A stretch of 64,000 bases of DNA from NCBI RefSeq assembly GCF_037201815.1, contig NZ_CP147407.1, positions 806,001-870,000 of the forward strand. Reading direction: 5' to 3'. This stretch comes from Metabacillus sp. FJAT-52054. GTDB lineage: Bacteria > Bacillota > Bacilli > Bacillales > Bacillaceae. This document shows positions 1-9,137 of the stretch, piece by piece (the first letter of the stretch is position 1; each line of letters begins with the position of its first letter). The position numbers and the translations under genes were made by a program. Below the pieces are notes generated by a model that made no database searches, had not been told where the DNA came from, and saw only the letters and a list, made by a program, of their open reading frames with translations.

Positions 1-834
1 CTGATACGTTTGCCAGCTTTTATTTCTAAGCTCGATTTTTGACCGTCTTGTAAAGGTCGGTCCAACACTAACCTTTGCATTCGTGCCTGCAAATTCATCG
101 GCAATGAGATGACCTTCTGTACAGTGCTCAATTCTGTAATCTAAATTGAACTCCTCCGCGAATCTAATGGCAGATAGGATATCGTCTGCTCTGTGTGCGT
201 GAATACGGACAGGGATTTCGCGTCTCAATGCCCGGCGGATGGAAAGAGAGCGGAAATCCTCTTTTTCGTCGCAGTATTTTGCGAGATAAAAGGCTTCTCT
301 GAGCATGCCCATAATCCCCATCCTGGTGATGGAATCCTTATTGCCTGTACTGTGGATCCGTTTCGGATTTTCACCAAGGGCAATTTTTAGACCAGCGGTT
401 TCCTTAATCAGCATGTCGCTTATGTTGACACCCCAGGTTTTGATAACAGATGTCGTTCCGCCGATTACGTTGGCGCTCCCGGGCATAATGTGAACCGTCG
501 TTATTCCGTGTGAAATTGCATCACGGAATCCGGAGTCAAGCGGATGAACGCCATCAAGGGCCCGGATATGAGGTGTCAAAGGTTCAACGGTTTCATTGGC
601 GTCGTTTCCGGCCCATCCGGTTCCTTCATCATAAAGACCTAGATGGGTATGGACATCGATCAGTCCCGGAAACAAATATTGATCCTGACAATCAATGATT
701 GTGCATTCATCAGGTGCGGGAATGTTTTTTCCGATTTTGACGATTTTCCCATTTTCAACAAGAAGATCGGAAGCATATAAAATTTCGGAAGTGACGGGAA
801 AAATAGTAGCGCGCTTAAATAATGTGCAGGTCAT
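1..834 (-). CDS. amidohydrolase, C-terminus cut off by window edge
   Basis: The 278 visible codons run off the left edge. The metal-binding HxH of the amidohydrolase superfamily is at residues 62-64 (DVHTHLG); later metal-ligand candidates are H212/H214 in RIHAH and H236 in IEHC. The N-terminal beta-sandwich plus TIM-barrel start, and the phrase FPGLIDVHTHLG, resemble the imidazolonepropionase-like (COG1228) group, so it probably hydrolyses a C-N bond of a cyclic or amide substrate; the substrate cannot be read. The ATG at 834 has an AGGAG site 8 bases upstream. It lies 31 bp downstream of yfhF on the same strand and may be co-transcribed. Confidence 0.8.
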   Translation of the reverse strand, partial: MTCTLFKRATIFPVTSEILYASDLLVENGKIVKIGKNIPAPDECTIIDCQDQYLFPGLIDVHTHLGLYDEGTGWAGNDANETVEPLTPHIRALDGVHPLDSGFRDAISHGITTVHIMPGSANVIGGTTSVIKTWGVNISDMLIKETAGLKIALGENPKRIHSTGNKDSITRMGIMGMLREAFYLAKYCDEKEDFRSLSIRRALRREIPVRIHAHRADDILSAIRFAEEFNLDYRIEHCTEGHLIADEFAGTNAKVSVGPTFTRRSKIELRNKSWQTYQ

Positions 835-865
835 TTTTGTGCTCCTAGCGGAAATAGATTTTATA

Positions 866-1756
866 CTATTTTATTATGTCAGACAGAGCAGGTTCAAGCG
901 ATGGGAAAATAAAAGTATAGCCGTTTTCAATCGCTTTTTTCGGAAGAACACGCTGTCCTTCCAATAAAAGAATGCTCATTTCCCCAAGTGCAAGCTTAAT
1001 GGCGCTGCTTGGTGCCGGCAGCCAGTGCGGCTTGTTGATGACTTTGCCCAGCGTTTTCCCGAAGGTTTCCATTTGAACAGGGTTGGGTGATGTCATGTTT
1101 ATCGGCCCGCTAATTTCATCATGATGGATGATGAAATCCATTAGCCCGGCAATATCCGTTACATGAATCCATGACATCCACTGGGTACCTGAGCCAAGCG
1201 GGCCTCCGCCGTATAATTTATAAGGGAGGATCATTTTCTGGAGCACGCCTCCTTCTCCGAGCACAATTCCTAGTCTGGCGTAAACGGTGCGGATCCCTAA
1301 ATCGCGAATCATCGATGCTTCCTGTTCCCATTTTTGAACGGTGCTTGAAAGGAAATCTTCATCCGTTCCGTTCGACTCCTCTGTAAATGTTTTTTCTTCA
1401 GACGTCCCGTAAATTCCAACAGCACTTGCATTTATAAATACAGACGGTTTTTTGTCCATTCCGTTCAGTATTTTATAAACTTCTCTAGTGGATTCAACGC
1501 GGCTTTCTACAATTTCCTTCTTCGTTTCCTCTGTCCAGCGGGAGCTGATTGATTTTCCTGCAAGGTTGATCATAACGTCCAGGCCTTCCAGACTTGGAAT
1601 AGGTTTAGCCCCATCCATCCACTTCGCATATTCAATGTTTCCATAGCCTTCTTTTTCACTTCTGGTTAGGATAACGACGTTATGGCCTTCTCTTGCAAAG
1701 TATTGGGCGATATGTTTTCCGACGAAACCGGATCCTCCTGCGATTGCTATTTTCAT
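866..1756 (-). CDS. yfhF: YfhF, NAD-dependent epimerase/SDR family protein
   Basis: 296 residues with the nucleotide-binding motif GGSGFVG at residues 7-13, followed by a Rossmann-type pattern and the motif YARLGIVLGEGG typical of the TIGR01777 epimerase-like group (YfcH/SULA-type). Family members are predicted oxidoreductases or epimerases; the physiological substrate is not known. I chose ATG 1756 because GAGGTG sits 6 bases upstream; an in-frame GTG at 1765 lies inside that ribosome binding site. It is divergent from recX, as in B. subtilis, where yfhF lies next to yfhG/recX. Confidence 0.85.
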   Translation of the reverse strand: MKIAIAGGSGFVGKHIAQYFAREGHNVVILTRSEKEGYGNIEYAKWMDGAKPIPSLEGLDVMINLAGKSISSRWTEETKKEIVESRVESTREVYKILNGMDKKPSVFINASAVGIYGTSEEKTFTEESNGTDEDFLSSTVQKWEQEASMIRDLGIRTVYARLGIVLGEGGVLQKMILPYKLYGGGPLGSGTQWMSWIHVTDIAGLMDFIIHHDEISGPINMTSPNPVQMETFGKTLGKVINKPHWLPAPSSAIKLALGEMSILLLEGQRVLPKKAIENGYTFIFPSLEPALSDIIK

Positions 1757-1852
1757 CCTTGTCACCTCGCGTATTTTTTAAATGCTTTTTCTAAGCTCTA
1801 CCCTGCCTCCCTGATGATAAACGTGTGCTAAAATAGGAGAGAGGTGTTGAGA

Positions 1853-2671
1853 ATGGCTTTTATAACGAAAATTACGTCCCAGCAAAAAAACGCTGAGCGG
1901 TATAACATCTATTTGGATTATGGAAAAGGCGAAGAGTTTGGTTTCGGTGTGGACGAGCACACTCTGCTTAAACACGGCCTCGCAAAAGGCAAGGAACTTT
2001 CCGAATTGGACATTGCTGAAATCTGCACGGGTGATCATGTCAGAAAAGCGTACAATTCCGCTCTGGACTTTCTCAGTTATAGAATGCGCTCAACAATGGA
2101 AATCAAGCAGCAGCTGGAGAAAAAAGAATTCCAGCCTGAGACCATTCAAGAGGTGCTCCATCAGCTTGATGAATCCGGCTTACTTAATGATCAGCAATTT
2201 GCTGATGCATTTACGAGAACGCAATGGCAATCTTCAGGCAAGGGTCCGGCTGTCATAAGGCAGGAGCTGATTCAAAAGGGGATTGCGCCGCTTGATATTG
2301 AACAGGCTTTATCTTTATATTCGCATGAAGAGCAGCGCGATGCTGCAATGGTGCATGCTGAAAAATTCATGAAAAAGAATCACGCTATATCAGCCTTTCA
2401 AATTCAAAAGAAGCTTGAACAGCTTCTTATTCGCAAAGGCTTCAGTTTCAACCTAATCTCTGAAGTCGTGCAGTCGCTCCAATTCGGCGGCAATCAGGAC
2501 GATGAAAAGGAAGCGCTTGCCAAGCAGGCAAATAAAGTGATGTACAAGTATAACAAAGGCAATGATTATGAATACAGGCAAAAAATGAAGCAATACTTGT
2601 ATCGGAAAGGTTTTCAGATCGAACTCATTGATGAGTTTCTGGAAAACCCCGAAGAATTTATACAGGGTTAA
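1853..2671 (+). CDS. recX: RecX regulatory protein
   Basis: 272 residues, the long RecX form usual in Bacillaceae. The repeated three-helix RecX modules are visible (LSYRMRSTMEIKQQL, then LDESGLLNDQQFADAF, then further copies toward the C-terminus ending in YLYRKGFQIELIDEFL). RecX proteins bind RecA and modulate its filament. The start is ATG 1853 with GGAGAGAGG ahead; GTG 1844 and TTG 1847 are in frame but overlap the ribosome binding site. It is followed directly by yfhH, as in B. subtilis. Confidence 0.92.
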   Translation: MAFITKITSQQKNAERYNIYLDYGKGEEFGFGVDEHTLLKHGLAKGKELSELDIAEICTGDHVRKAYNSALDFLSYRMRSTMEIKQQLEKKEFQPETIQEVLHQLDESGLLNDQQFADAFTRTQWQSSGKGPAVIRQELIQKGIAPLDIEQALSLYSHEEQRDAAMVHAEKFMKKNHAISAFQIQKKLEQLLIRKGFSFNLISEVVQSLQFGGNQDDEKEALAKQANKVMYKYNKGNDYEYRQKMKQYLYRKGFQIELIDEFLENPEEFIQG

Positions 2672-2730
2672 TATTCTCTTCAAACCTGCCCGATTCCTTT
2701 TTGGGCTGCACATTAGGGGGAACGATGGAC

Positions 2731-3048
2731 ATGCAAACACAACGATACAGTGAAATGACCCAATTTGAACTGAATACTGAAATTGGAGCGTTAAAGGAGA
2801 AGGCAAGAAAGGCTGAGCAAATGGGGATGGTCAACGAATTTGCAGTGCTCGACCGGAAAATTTCAATGGCAAAATCCTATCTGCTGAATCCTGCTGATTA
2901 TAAAGCTGGGGATGAATATGAAATCGAGGGGGCTCCTGGAGAGATGTTCAAGATTGTCTACATGAACGGAATCTTTGCATGGGGCCATCGTCTTGAAACC
3001 CCGGATAAAGAAGAAGCTCTGCCCATTTCGGTGCTCCTTAAACCATAA
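2731..3048 (+). CDS. yfhH: YfhH family protein (DUF1811)
   Basis: 105 residues. The N-terminal half (RYSEMTQFELNTEIGALKEKARKAEQ...) is helical; the C-terminal half (YEIEGAPGEMFKIVYMNGIFAWGHRL) looks like a small beta barrel. This is the DUF1811/YfhH family, of unknown function, conserved next to recX in Bacillus. I prefer ATG 2731, which gives an N-terminus (MQTQRYSEM) like known homologues; ATG 2725 is also possible, since AGGGGG at 2715-2720 can serve either. A small stem-loop terminator follows. Confidence 0.85.
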   Translation: MQTQRYSEMTQFELNTEIGALKEKARKAEQMGMVNEFAVLDRKISMAKSYLLNPADYKAGDEYEIEGAPGEMFKIVYMNGIFAWGHRLETPDKEEALPISVLLKP

Positions 3049-3053
3049 AGACC

Positions 3054-3081
3054 GGCCGCAATAGCGCGGCCAGTCCTTTTT
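3054..3081 (+). terminator. intrinsic terminator after yfhH
   Basis: GGCCGC (3054-3059) and GCGGCC (3066-3071) form a 6-bp GC stem with a 6-nt loop, and five T follow at 3077-3081. It ends the recX-yfhH transcript ahead of the convergent sspK gene. Confidence 0.65.
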
Positions 3082-3193
3082 CAGCGCTCCGCCTCTCACT
3101 TTGAGTGAACGTACTTCAGATTATAGAAGCTGCGAATACGCTTTGTTCATGAATCAAAGGAATGGCGAAGATTGCCCGGCAAGAGGATCTAGA

Positions 3194-3349
3194 TTAGTTG
3201 TAATCTTCTCTCTGGCCAGAAGCTCTCATACGCTCCTGGGGATGATCGTTGATCGAACCGTCAGCGCGTTTGGACGCATACGCGCCTTTCGCACGCGCTT
3301 CGCCCTCGGATCTTTCTGCAATGGGGAAATCCTTTGCTTTGTTCCGCAA
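3194..3349 (-). CDS. sspK: small acid-soluble spore protein K
   Basis: 51 residues beginning [12 protein letters not shown] and containing the diagnostic block [18 protein letters not shown], which matches SspK of B. subtilis (50 aa). SspK is a minor SASP made in the forespore. The start is TTG 3349: TGGAGGCGG lies 5 bases upstream, and this start gives the length and N-terminus of known SspK. Translation from the upstream in-frame ATG (3385) would read through the ribosome binding site. It is convergent with yfhH and divergent from yfhJ. Confidence 0.9.
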   Translation of the reverse strand: MRNKAKDFPIAERSEGEARAKGAYASKRADGSINDHPQERMRASGQREDYN

Positions 3350-3478
3350 TCGAACCGCCTCCAGTGATGAGTTGTTTCGCTTCATTGATCTTGAAGCGTA
3401 CTACTATTATGAGCATAAGACTTTGTATTATAATTAGTACATACAGGCAGAATTGCCTTCAAAAAGGAGGTGCTCAAA

Positions 3479-3748
3479 ATGGAAAGCTACTATGAGCGTC
3501 TTACTGACTTGCTGCTGTTAAAAAATGATTCGCTTGCATATGCCCAGGCAAGAACATGGGTTGAACTCCTCTGGGAGGATTTCGAAGCTACCTATGCAAA
3601 AGCCGGTGCAACATATAAAGGCAAAGAAATGACGGAAGCCATCGTAAGAAATTGGATTGAACAATATGGTCCAAGGCTTCATGAATTTGTCGCTTCAAAC
3701 CCGAAATACAAGCATCTTTTGAACAATGATGACTATCTGCAGCATTAA
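3479..3748 (+). CDS. yfhJ: YfhJ family protein (WVELL)
   Basis: 89 residues with the family signature ARTWVELLWEDFEATYAKAG (residues about 24-43). Function is unknown. The start is ATG 3479, seven bases after AAAGGAGGT; GTG 3470 is in frame but sits at the end of that ribosome binding site. The gene ends at a strong bidirectional terminator shared with the convergent yfhP. Confidence 0.88.
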   Translation: MESYYERLTDLLLLKNDSLAYAQARTWVELLWEDFEATYAKAGATYKGKEMTEAIVRNWIEQYGPRLHEFVASNPKYKHLLNNDDYLQH

Positions 3749-3784
3749 AAAGAGGCGGATTCCTTATAGGAACCGCCTCTTTTA
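3747..3784. terminator. bidirectional terminator between yfhJ and yfhP
   Basis: AAAGAGGCGG...CCGCCTCTTT forms a 10-bp stem around TATAGGAA-type loop sequence, with A-run and T-run on either side, so it can stop transcripts from both strands. The yfhP stop codon lies inside it. Confidence 0.85.
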
Positions 3785-4762
3785 ATCGGGAATGATGTGA
3801 AGTTTTTTTCTAAGCTTTTCTTCGCTGAAGATCCATCCTGTATAGGAACTGACTATTTTCAGACTGCTGTCAAGCTGGACAATCGCAACAAACGGATAGT
3901 ATCCTTTACTGCGGTAGCGAAGATCGATAAAGCGCACTTCATAGTGATCAGAGAATTCTTCCACTTCCCAGCGGTATACAGGCGAGAAGGATAAGAAGGC
4001 TGAAATGTTATGATCCTCTTCAGCTGCTTTAATCATCTCCGTCTGCGGAACAGGGACGCGGTCGAACTCATCGAGCACAGTTAATACGCCTTTAACATGA
4101 CGCGCCACGTAAAAATGGGATTCCGTCGTAACAGCAAGATGCCAGCTCCTGAATCTTAATGTCGGAGAAATGATGATTCCGGTAACATTGTTGAACCGTT
4201 CTTTAATTTCATGTACGATTTTTTTGTTCATTATATATCTCACTACATAATAACCCGCCAGGACAGCGAACATAATCGCAAAAGTATAGCCCTGCGGTGC
4301 TCCAAAGACCCAAATTGCAATGGCAAGAGCATGAATGGAGAAAATGATCGGATCAAACGTGTTGATTAATCCGAGCGCGATCCATTTGTGCGAAAAGGGC
4401 CTTAGAGCCTGTGTTCCATAAGCATTAAAGATATCCACAAACACGTGCAGTGCGACAGCAATGAATGTCCAAATCCCTAAATGCAGCAAATCTACACCGG
4501 GAAAAAGAAAATAAATCAAGGCTGTAATTAGAACAGACCATATTAAAACAGCAGGCATGGAATGTGTAATGCCTCGATGGTTTCGAATATAGACAGCATT
4601 ATTTCGAAGTTTTAGAATAGTATCCAGGTCCGGAGCCTGCGATCCAAGTAGAACAGCAGCCATAACGGCATGTGATGCTGCAGGGTCACTGCCAATTACG
4701 GGATCAAGTGTTGCCGCTCCTCCAAGTGCAATCCCCATTACCACATGGGTGGCAGTATCCAT
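3782..4762 (-). CDS. yfhP: YfhP, membrane-bound YdjM/DUF457-type protein
   Basis: 326 residues. The N-terminal half has the family pattern MDTATHVVMGIALGG, then AAVLLGSQAPDLDTIL and HRGITHS, the metal-dependent hydrolase-like signature of the YdjM/DUF457 family, within about five membrane segments. The C-terminal about 130 residues are soluble. In B. subtilis, YfhP is reported as a negative regulator of yfhQ, fabL, sspE and its own gene, all of which are neighbours here too. ATG 4762 has GGGAGGGA upstream; the longer reading frame to 4813 has no ribosome binding site. It is divergent from mutY. Confidence 0.87.
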   Translation of the reverse strand: MDTATHVVMGIALGGAATLDPVIGSDPAASHAVMAAVLLGSQAPDLDTILKLRNNAVYIRNHRGITHSMPAVLIWSVLITALIYFLFPGVDLLHLGIWTFIAVALHVFVDIFNAYGTQALRPFSHKWIALGLINTFDPIIFSIHALAIAIWVFGAPQGYTFAIMFAVLAGYYVVRYIMNKKIVHEIKERFNNVTGIIISPTLRFRSWHLAVTTESHFYVARHVKGVLTVLDEFDRVPVPQTEMIKAAEEDHNISAFLSFSPVYRWEVEEFSDHYEVRFIDLRYRSKGYYPFVAIVQLDSSLKIVSSYTGWIFSEEKLRKKLHIIPD

Positions 4763-4901
4763 AAAATCCCTCCCAGCTGATAAACGATTTTCAAGAAAAT
4801 CTCTCCGACACAATAACCGGGAACATGGATCTCGTTTTTCTAATCATGATACTGCTATGTTTCCCATTTTAATATGAATCTTAACATCTGGAGGCTCCAA
4901 C

Positions 4902-5990
4902 ATGAAAAACTTGCTATCAGAATTGGAAATAAAGGACTTCCAGCAGGACCTGATCGGCTGGTTCCAAAAAGAACAGCGCATTCTCCCATGGCGTGAAAAC
5001 TCAGACCCCTACCGAGTCTGGGTATCTGAAGTTATGCTCCAGCAAACAAGAGTAGACACGGTCATCCCTTATTTTTTAAACTTCATGGAAAAATTCCCTG
5101 ATCCAGCCGCCCTGGCAAATGCAGATGAGGAGCAAGTCATGAAAGCCTGGGAAGGGCTTGGCTACTACTCGAGAGTGCGCAACCTGCAAGCAGCGGTTAG
5201 GGAAGTACATGAATCCTACGATGGGATCGTGCCTGCTGATCCGGATAAATTCGGAGAACTCAAAGGGGTCGGCCCATATACGAAGGGCGCTGTAATGAGC
5301 ATCGCCTACAATATCCCTGAGCCGGCTGTTGACGGCAACGTAATGCGCGTTATGTCCAGAATCCTGCTGATAGAAGAAGACATCGCCAAACCGAAAACAA
5401 GAAAGCTCTTTGACACAGCTATCAGAGAAGTGATTGCAAAAGACAATCCATCCGATTTTAATCAGGCACTCATGGAACTCGGTGCACTCATCTGCACACC
5501 TTCATCGCCTTCCTGCCTCCTTTGCCCTGTTAGAGATCATTGTCAGGCATTTGAAGAAGGAAGACAAAAAGACCTTCCAATAAAAAGCAAAAAGAAAAAG
5601 CAGAAGTCCCTGCTGCTTGCAGCTGCCGTATTGACTGACAGCGAGGGTAACTTCTGGATTCACAAACGTCCGTCAGAAGGCTTGCTCGCCAATCTATGGG
5701 AATTCCCAAACTGCGAAACTGTGTCGGAAACGATGACCCAAAAAGCAGAGCTTGAATTGTTTTTGCATAAAGAATACGGAGCGCTAATGGAATTAGAGAC
5801 GATTGAAGGAATCATCCAGCACGTGTTCAGTCACCTGATCTGGAACATCACCCTTTTTGCAGGGAAAGTGGAACGGATAGAGAACGGAGCAGGACTGGTG
5901 AAAGTAACAGAAGAAGAGATGAAGGCATATGCTTTTCCAGTGTCCCACCAGAAAATTTATCAGTTGTATTTGGATGGGCAAAAGAAGTGA
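4902..5990 (+). CDS. mutY: A/G-specific adenine glycosylase MutY
   Basis: 362 residues. It removes adenine mispaired with 8-oxoguanine. Catalytic residues are visible: E43 in SEVMLQQT and D144 in VDGNVMR. A helix-hairpin-helix ([11 protein letters not shown]) spans about residues 120-130. The iron-sulfur ligands follow the exact spacing C198-x6-C205-x2-C208-x5-C214. The C-terminal third is the NUDIX-like 8-oxoG recognition domain ([19 protein letters not shown]). The start at ATG 4902 is preceded by TCTGGAGGC. It is divergent from yfhP, as in B. subtilis (yfhQ). Confidence 0.97.
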   Translation: MKNLLSELEIKDFQQDLIGWFQKEQRILPWRENSDPYRVWVSEVMLQQTRVDTVIPYFLNFMEKFPDPAALANADEEQVMKAWEGLGYYSRVRNLQAAVREVHESYDGIVPADPDKFGELKGVGPYTKGAVMSIAYNIPEPAVDGNVMRVMSRILLIEEDIAKPKTRKLFDTAIREVIAKDNPSDFNQALMELGALICTPSSPSCLLCPVRDHCQAFEEGRQKDLPIKSKKKKQKSLLLAAAVLTDSEGNFWIHKRPSEGLLANLWEFPNCETVSETMTQKAELELFLHKEYGALMELETIEGIIQHVFSHLIWNITLFAGKVERIENGAGLVKVTEEEMKAYAFPVSHQKIYQLYLDGQKK

Positions 5991-5996
5991 TTGGGG

Positions 5997-6020
5997 GCCC
6001 GGCTTTTGCCGGGTTCTTTG
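5997..6020 (+). terminator. intrinsic terminator after mutY
   Basis: GCCCGGC-TTTT-GCCGGGT stem-loop followed by TCTTTG, 7 bp after the mutY stop codon. Confidence 0.8.
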
Positions 6021-6042
6021 GGTTGCTGGGATGTTAGCAAAG

Positions 6043-6462
6043 GCATCCACCGAGCGGGAATGCCAGGGAAGAATGCCAGGGAAAATTGATTTGAGAGGGA
6101 AGGTCAGTTAACAATGCCAGGGAAACTGGATTTGAACGGTGAATGCCAGGCAAGAATGGCAGGGAAACTTGATTTGAACGGGAATGCTAGGCAAGAATGC
6201 CAGGGAAACTGGGTTTGAACGGTGAATGCCAGGCAAGAATGCCAGGGAAACTTGATTTGAACGGGAATGCCAGGCAAGAATGCCAGGGAAACTGGGTTTG
6301 AACGGTGAATGCCAGGCAAGAATGCCTGGCAAACTTAATTTGAACGGGAATGCCCGGCAAGAATGCCAGGGAAACTAAATTTGAGCGGGAATACCAGGCA
6401 AGAATGCCAGGCAAGAATGCCTGGCAAACAGGATTTGATCGGAAATCCCAGGCAAACTCAAT
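6043..6462. repeat. intergenic tandem repeat, 41/42-bp unit with 83-bp higher-order period
   Basis: About eight copies of a unit built from AATGCCAGGCAAG, AATGCCAGGGAAACT and a T-rich TTGAACGG segment. The TTTGAACGG anchor recurs at 6131, 6173, 6214, 6256, 6297, 6339 and 6380, so spacings alternate 42/41/42/41/42/41, an 83-bp dimer. Two alternating versions of the unit (ending CGGTGAATGCC or CGGGAATGC) explain this. The period is not a multiple of three, and no reading frame with a ribosome binding site crosses it, so it is not coding. Two units (6310 and 6404) form perfect hairpins TGCCAGGCA-AGAA-TGCCTGGCA. Confidence 0.9.
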
Positions 6463-6687
6463 TCAATCGTAACTCACCCTCGTCCCATGCGTATAATCCG
6501 CTTCATTCCTTTTCATTCCGCCGCGCTCTTCGATTTCTTTCATTATTTCTTTTTGAATGATTAGTCCTTCAGAATTCATATAAGGAAGTACTTGCTGGAG
6601 AGCGTGGTGAAAATAGGCGAGTTCTTCATTTTTCCAATCCCGTTTTGAGATCATTGTGAGTTCTGACATATCGCGTCCAATGTACAT
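6463..6687 (-). CDS. yfhS: YfhS-like small protein
   Basis: 74 residues, the same length as YfhS of B. subtilis and in the same place between mutY and fabL. It starts MYIGRDMSELTM and has a helical C-terminal half (LIIQKEIMKEIEERGG). Function is unknown; in B. subtilis it is sporulation-associated. The ribosome binding site AAGGAGGC lies 9 bases before ATG 6687. The C-terminus abuts the repeat tract. Confidence 0.8.
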   Translation of the reverse strand: MYIGRDMSELTMISKRDWKNEELAYFHHALQQVLPYMNSEGLIIQKEIMKEIEERGGMKRNEADYTHGTRVSYD

Positions 6688-6735
6688 GATTTAGTGCCTC
6701 CTTGCCGATTATGGCGTATTGACCTTATTGTTTGA

Positions 6736-7527
<792 letters not shown>

Positions 7528-7552
7528 GATGAAAAAAATTAAAAAATAAATC

Positions 7553-7582
7553 GCATATTCCTCACCTTCACAGGACATGATA
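7553..7582 (+). promoter_or_regulatory. probable forespore (sigma-G type) promoter of sspE
   Basis: GCATA at 7553-7557 and CATGATA at 7576-7582 are 18 bp apart, fitting the sigma-G pattern gCATR-N18-CATNNTA. The position directly ahead of a gamma-type SASP gene supports it. The leader would be short, about 15 nt. Confidence 0.5.
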
Positions 7583-7603
7583 TTTTTTGTGGAGGTGATT
7601 ACA

Positions 7604-7795
7604 ATGGCAAACAACAACCAAAACCAACAACAAGCTGGTAAAACAACTTCTGGAACTAGCGTTCAACATGTTAAGCAACAGAACCAACAAGCTGCTCAAG
7701 GACAATACGGTACTGAGTATGCTTCTGAGACTGATGCTCAGCACGTGAAAAAGTACAACCAGCAAGCTGAAGCAAACAAATCTCAAAACAGCTAA
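7604..7795 (+). CDS. sspE: gamma-type small acid-soluble spore protein
   Basis: 63 residues, very rich in Gln, Asn and Ala, with the gamma-SASP block FGTEYASETDAQHVKKYNQQ-like near the C-terminus (here YGTEYASETDAQHVKK). It is a spore amino-acid reserve degraded at germination by GPR. B. subtilis SspE is longer (84 aa) and has two repeats; only one clear full repeat is seen here, with a diverged half (TSGTSVQHVKQQNQQ). ATG 7604 follows GGAGGTGATT; ATG 7577 is in frame but upstream of the ribosome binding site. Confidence 0.92.
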   Translation: MANNNQNQQQAGKTTSGTSVQHVKQQNQQAAQGQYGTEYASETDAQHVKKYNQQAEANKSQNS

Positions 7796-7908
7796 TTCAC
7801 ACCACTAAATGCAGAAATGCATGAGAGGTCGCCGCAAGAATTGTGCTTATCTCCAATCTCTGTACAAGGATCGCTTAATCGTGAGCGGGTCCGGCTGCAG
7901 AAGGAGAT

Positions 7909-7940
7909 AGAGGACGGCTTGCATAATGGCGGCCTCTTTT
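7909..7940 (+). terminator. possible terminator after sspE
   Basis: AGAGGACGG...GCGGCCTCT pairs with one mismatch and is followed by TTTT. It is imperfect, hence the modest confidence. Confidence 0.4.
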
Positions 7941-8058
7941 CATTTTTTCTGCCTCCGACAAAACATGCCATTCTTCCGCATAATCTTTTAAAGGAGCTTG
8001 GTCATTACAGACCGAATATATAGATGAACGTAAGGTTAAGCGGGAAAGGGGCTCATAC

Positions 8059-8313
8059 ATGGGCAAATTTGATGTGCTTGTTGAGGAGCAGCTTAGGACG
8101 ATGGATAAGCTGCTTGAACTGCAGAATGAAGTGGAGCGATGCCAGCGGATAGAAAGAGAACTTGAAAAGCTTCAGAATGAGGATAAGCTTAGGGTGGTTC
8201 AGAATGAGATTCAGGTGATGAAGATGGAGCTGCACTCCATCCAGCAGACATTTGAAAAGCAGACGGAAGAAGTGATCCAGTCTTATAAAAATCACCCGGT
8301 GTGGGAGCGATAA
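8059..8313 (+). CDS. ygaB: YgaB-like coiled-coil protein
   Basis: 84 residues, almost entirely charged heptads (LLELQNEVERCQRIERELEKL... to ...SIQQTFEKQTEEVIQSY), so one continuous coiled coil is likely. Length and place between sspE and ygaC match YgaB of B. subtilis, whose function is unknown. ATG 8059 follows AAAGGGG. Confidence 0.82.
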   Translation: MGKFDVLVEEQLRTMDKLLELQNEVERCQRIERELEKLQNEDKLRVVQNEIQVMKMELHSIQQTFEKQTEEVIQSYKNHPVWER

Positions 8314-8490
8314 GAGCTTTGAAGGTCATGCATCTGCGATGGAGAGAAACCCTCTATTTCTGCGGCGATGGCCTTTTGTTTTCTTTTTCAATCTAGTAAC
8401 TGTATAATAAGAGCAAATATGAATTCTGGCTTCTGGATATGATATGATCGGAAATTCTTGTGGAAGCTGCTTCAAAGGATGGCGAAAAAG

Positions 8491-9021
8491 ATGGGCTTAC
8501 CGGCGGAAGGAGAAACTATACAAATACATAGCTATAAACACAACGGCAAGCTGCATCGAATCTGGGAAGAGACAATGATTCTGAAAGGGACGGACAGCCT
8601 GATTATCGGAGGCAATGACCGGACAACCGTTGTTGAGTCAGATGGAAGGACTTGGATTACCAGAGAACCCGCTATCTGCTATTTTCACGCAAAGTATTGG
8701 TTTAATATTATAGGCATGATCCGCGAAGACGGTGTCTATTATTACTGTAATATCAGCTCCCCTTTTGTATGGGACGATGAGGCACTGAAATATATTGATT
8801 ATGATTTGGACGTAAAGGTTTTCCCGGACAAGTCATATATTTTACTCGATGAGGATGAATATGAAACCCATAAGAAAGAAATGAACTATCCGGGTGTAAT
8901 TGATCTCATTTTAAGAAAAAATGTGGATAGGCTGATTAATTGGATTCATGAAGGAGAGGGACCCTTTTCTTCGGAATTTATTGATACATGGTACGAACAG
9001 TATTTAAAATTCTCAAAATGA
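8491..9021 (+). CDS. ygaC: DUF402 nucleoside tri-/diphosphate phosphatase (YgaC/Ntdp)
   Basis: 176 residues, exactly the usual family length. Conserved segments are [44 protein letters not shown] and [13 protein letters not shown]...LLDEDEYE, where the acidic residues bind metal in characterised staphylococcal homologues that hydrolyse nucleoside tri- and diphosphates. ATG 8491 (MGLPAEGE) is chosen because homologues start there and AAAGGA lies 11 bases upstream; a TTG at 8458 and an ATG at 8479 are in frame. Confidence 0.9.
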   Translation: MGLPAEGETIQIHSYKHNGKLHRIWEETMILKGTDSLIIGGNDRTTVVESDGRTWITREPAICYFHAKYWFNIIGMIREDGVYYYCNISSPFVWDDEALKYIDYDLDVKVFPDKSYILLDEDEYETHKKEMNYPGVIDLILRKNVDRLINWIHEGEGPFSSEFIDTWYEQYLKFSK

Positions 9022-9025
9022 AGAG

Positions 9026-9056
9026 GCCTGTTGGAGCGGATCAGCAGGCTTTTTGT
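9026..9056 (+). terminator. intrinsic terminator after ygaC
   Basis: GCCTGTTG...CAGCAGGC stem-loop (one G-U pair) followed by TTTTTGTTTG. Confidence 0.65.
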
Positions 9057-9137
9057 TTGTTTTGTAAAATCCATGCGGTCACCGCAGGATAGAGGCAGCG
9101 CATCTGTTGTCGTTTTAGACATCATGGGGGTTAAAGT

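Noticed and set aside
6104..6414. Minus-strand frames of about 75 codons with repeated PGI/HSR motifs
   Set aside because: They are translations of the 83-bp repeat; all three frames stay open by composition, the period breaks any one frame, and no ribosome binding site is present.
6043..6462. Possible CRISPR array
   Set aside because: Spacers are not unique: both the conserved and the intervening segments repeat, units are contiguous, and there are no cas genes in the window.
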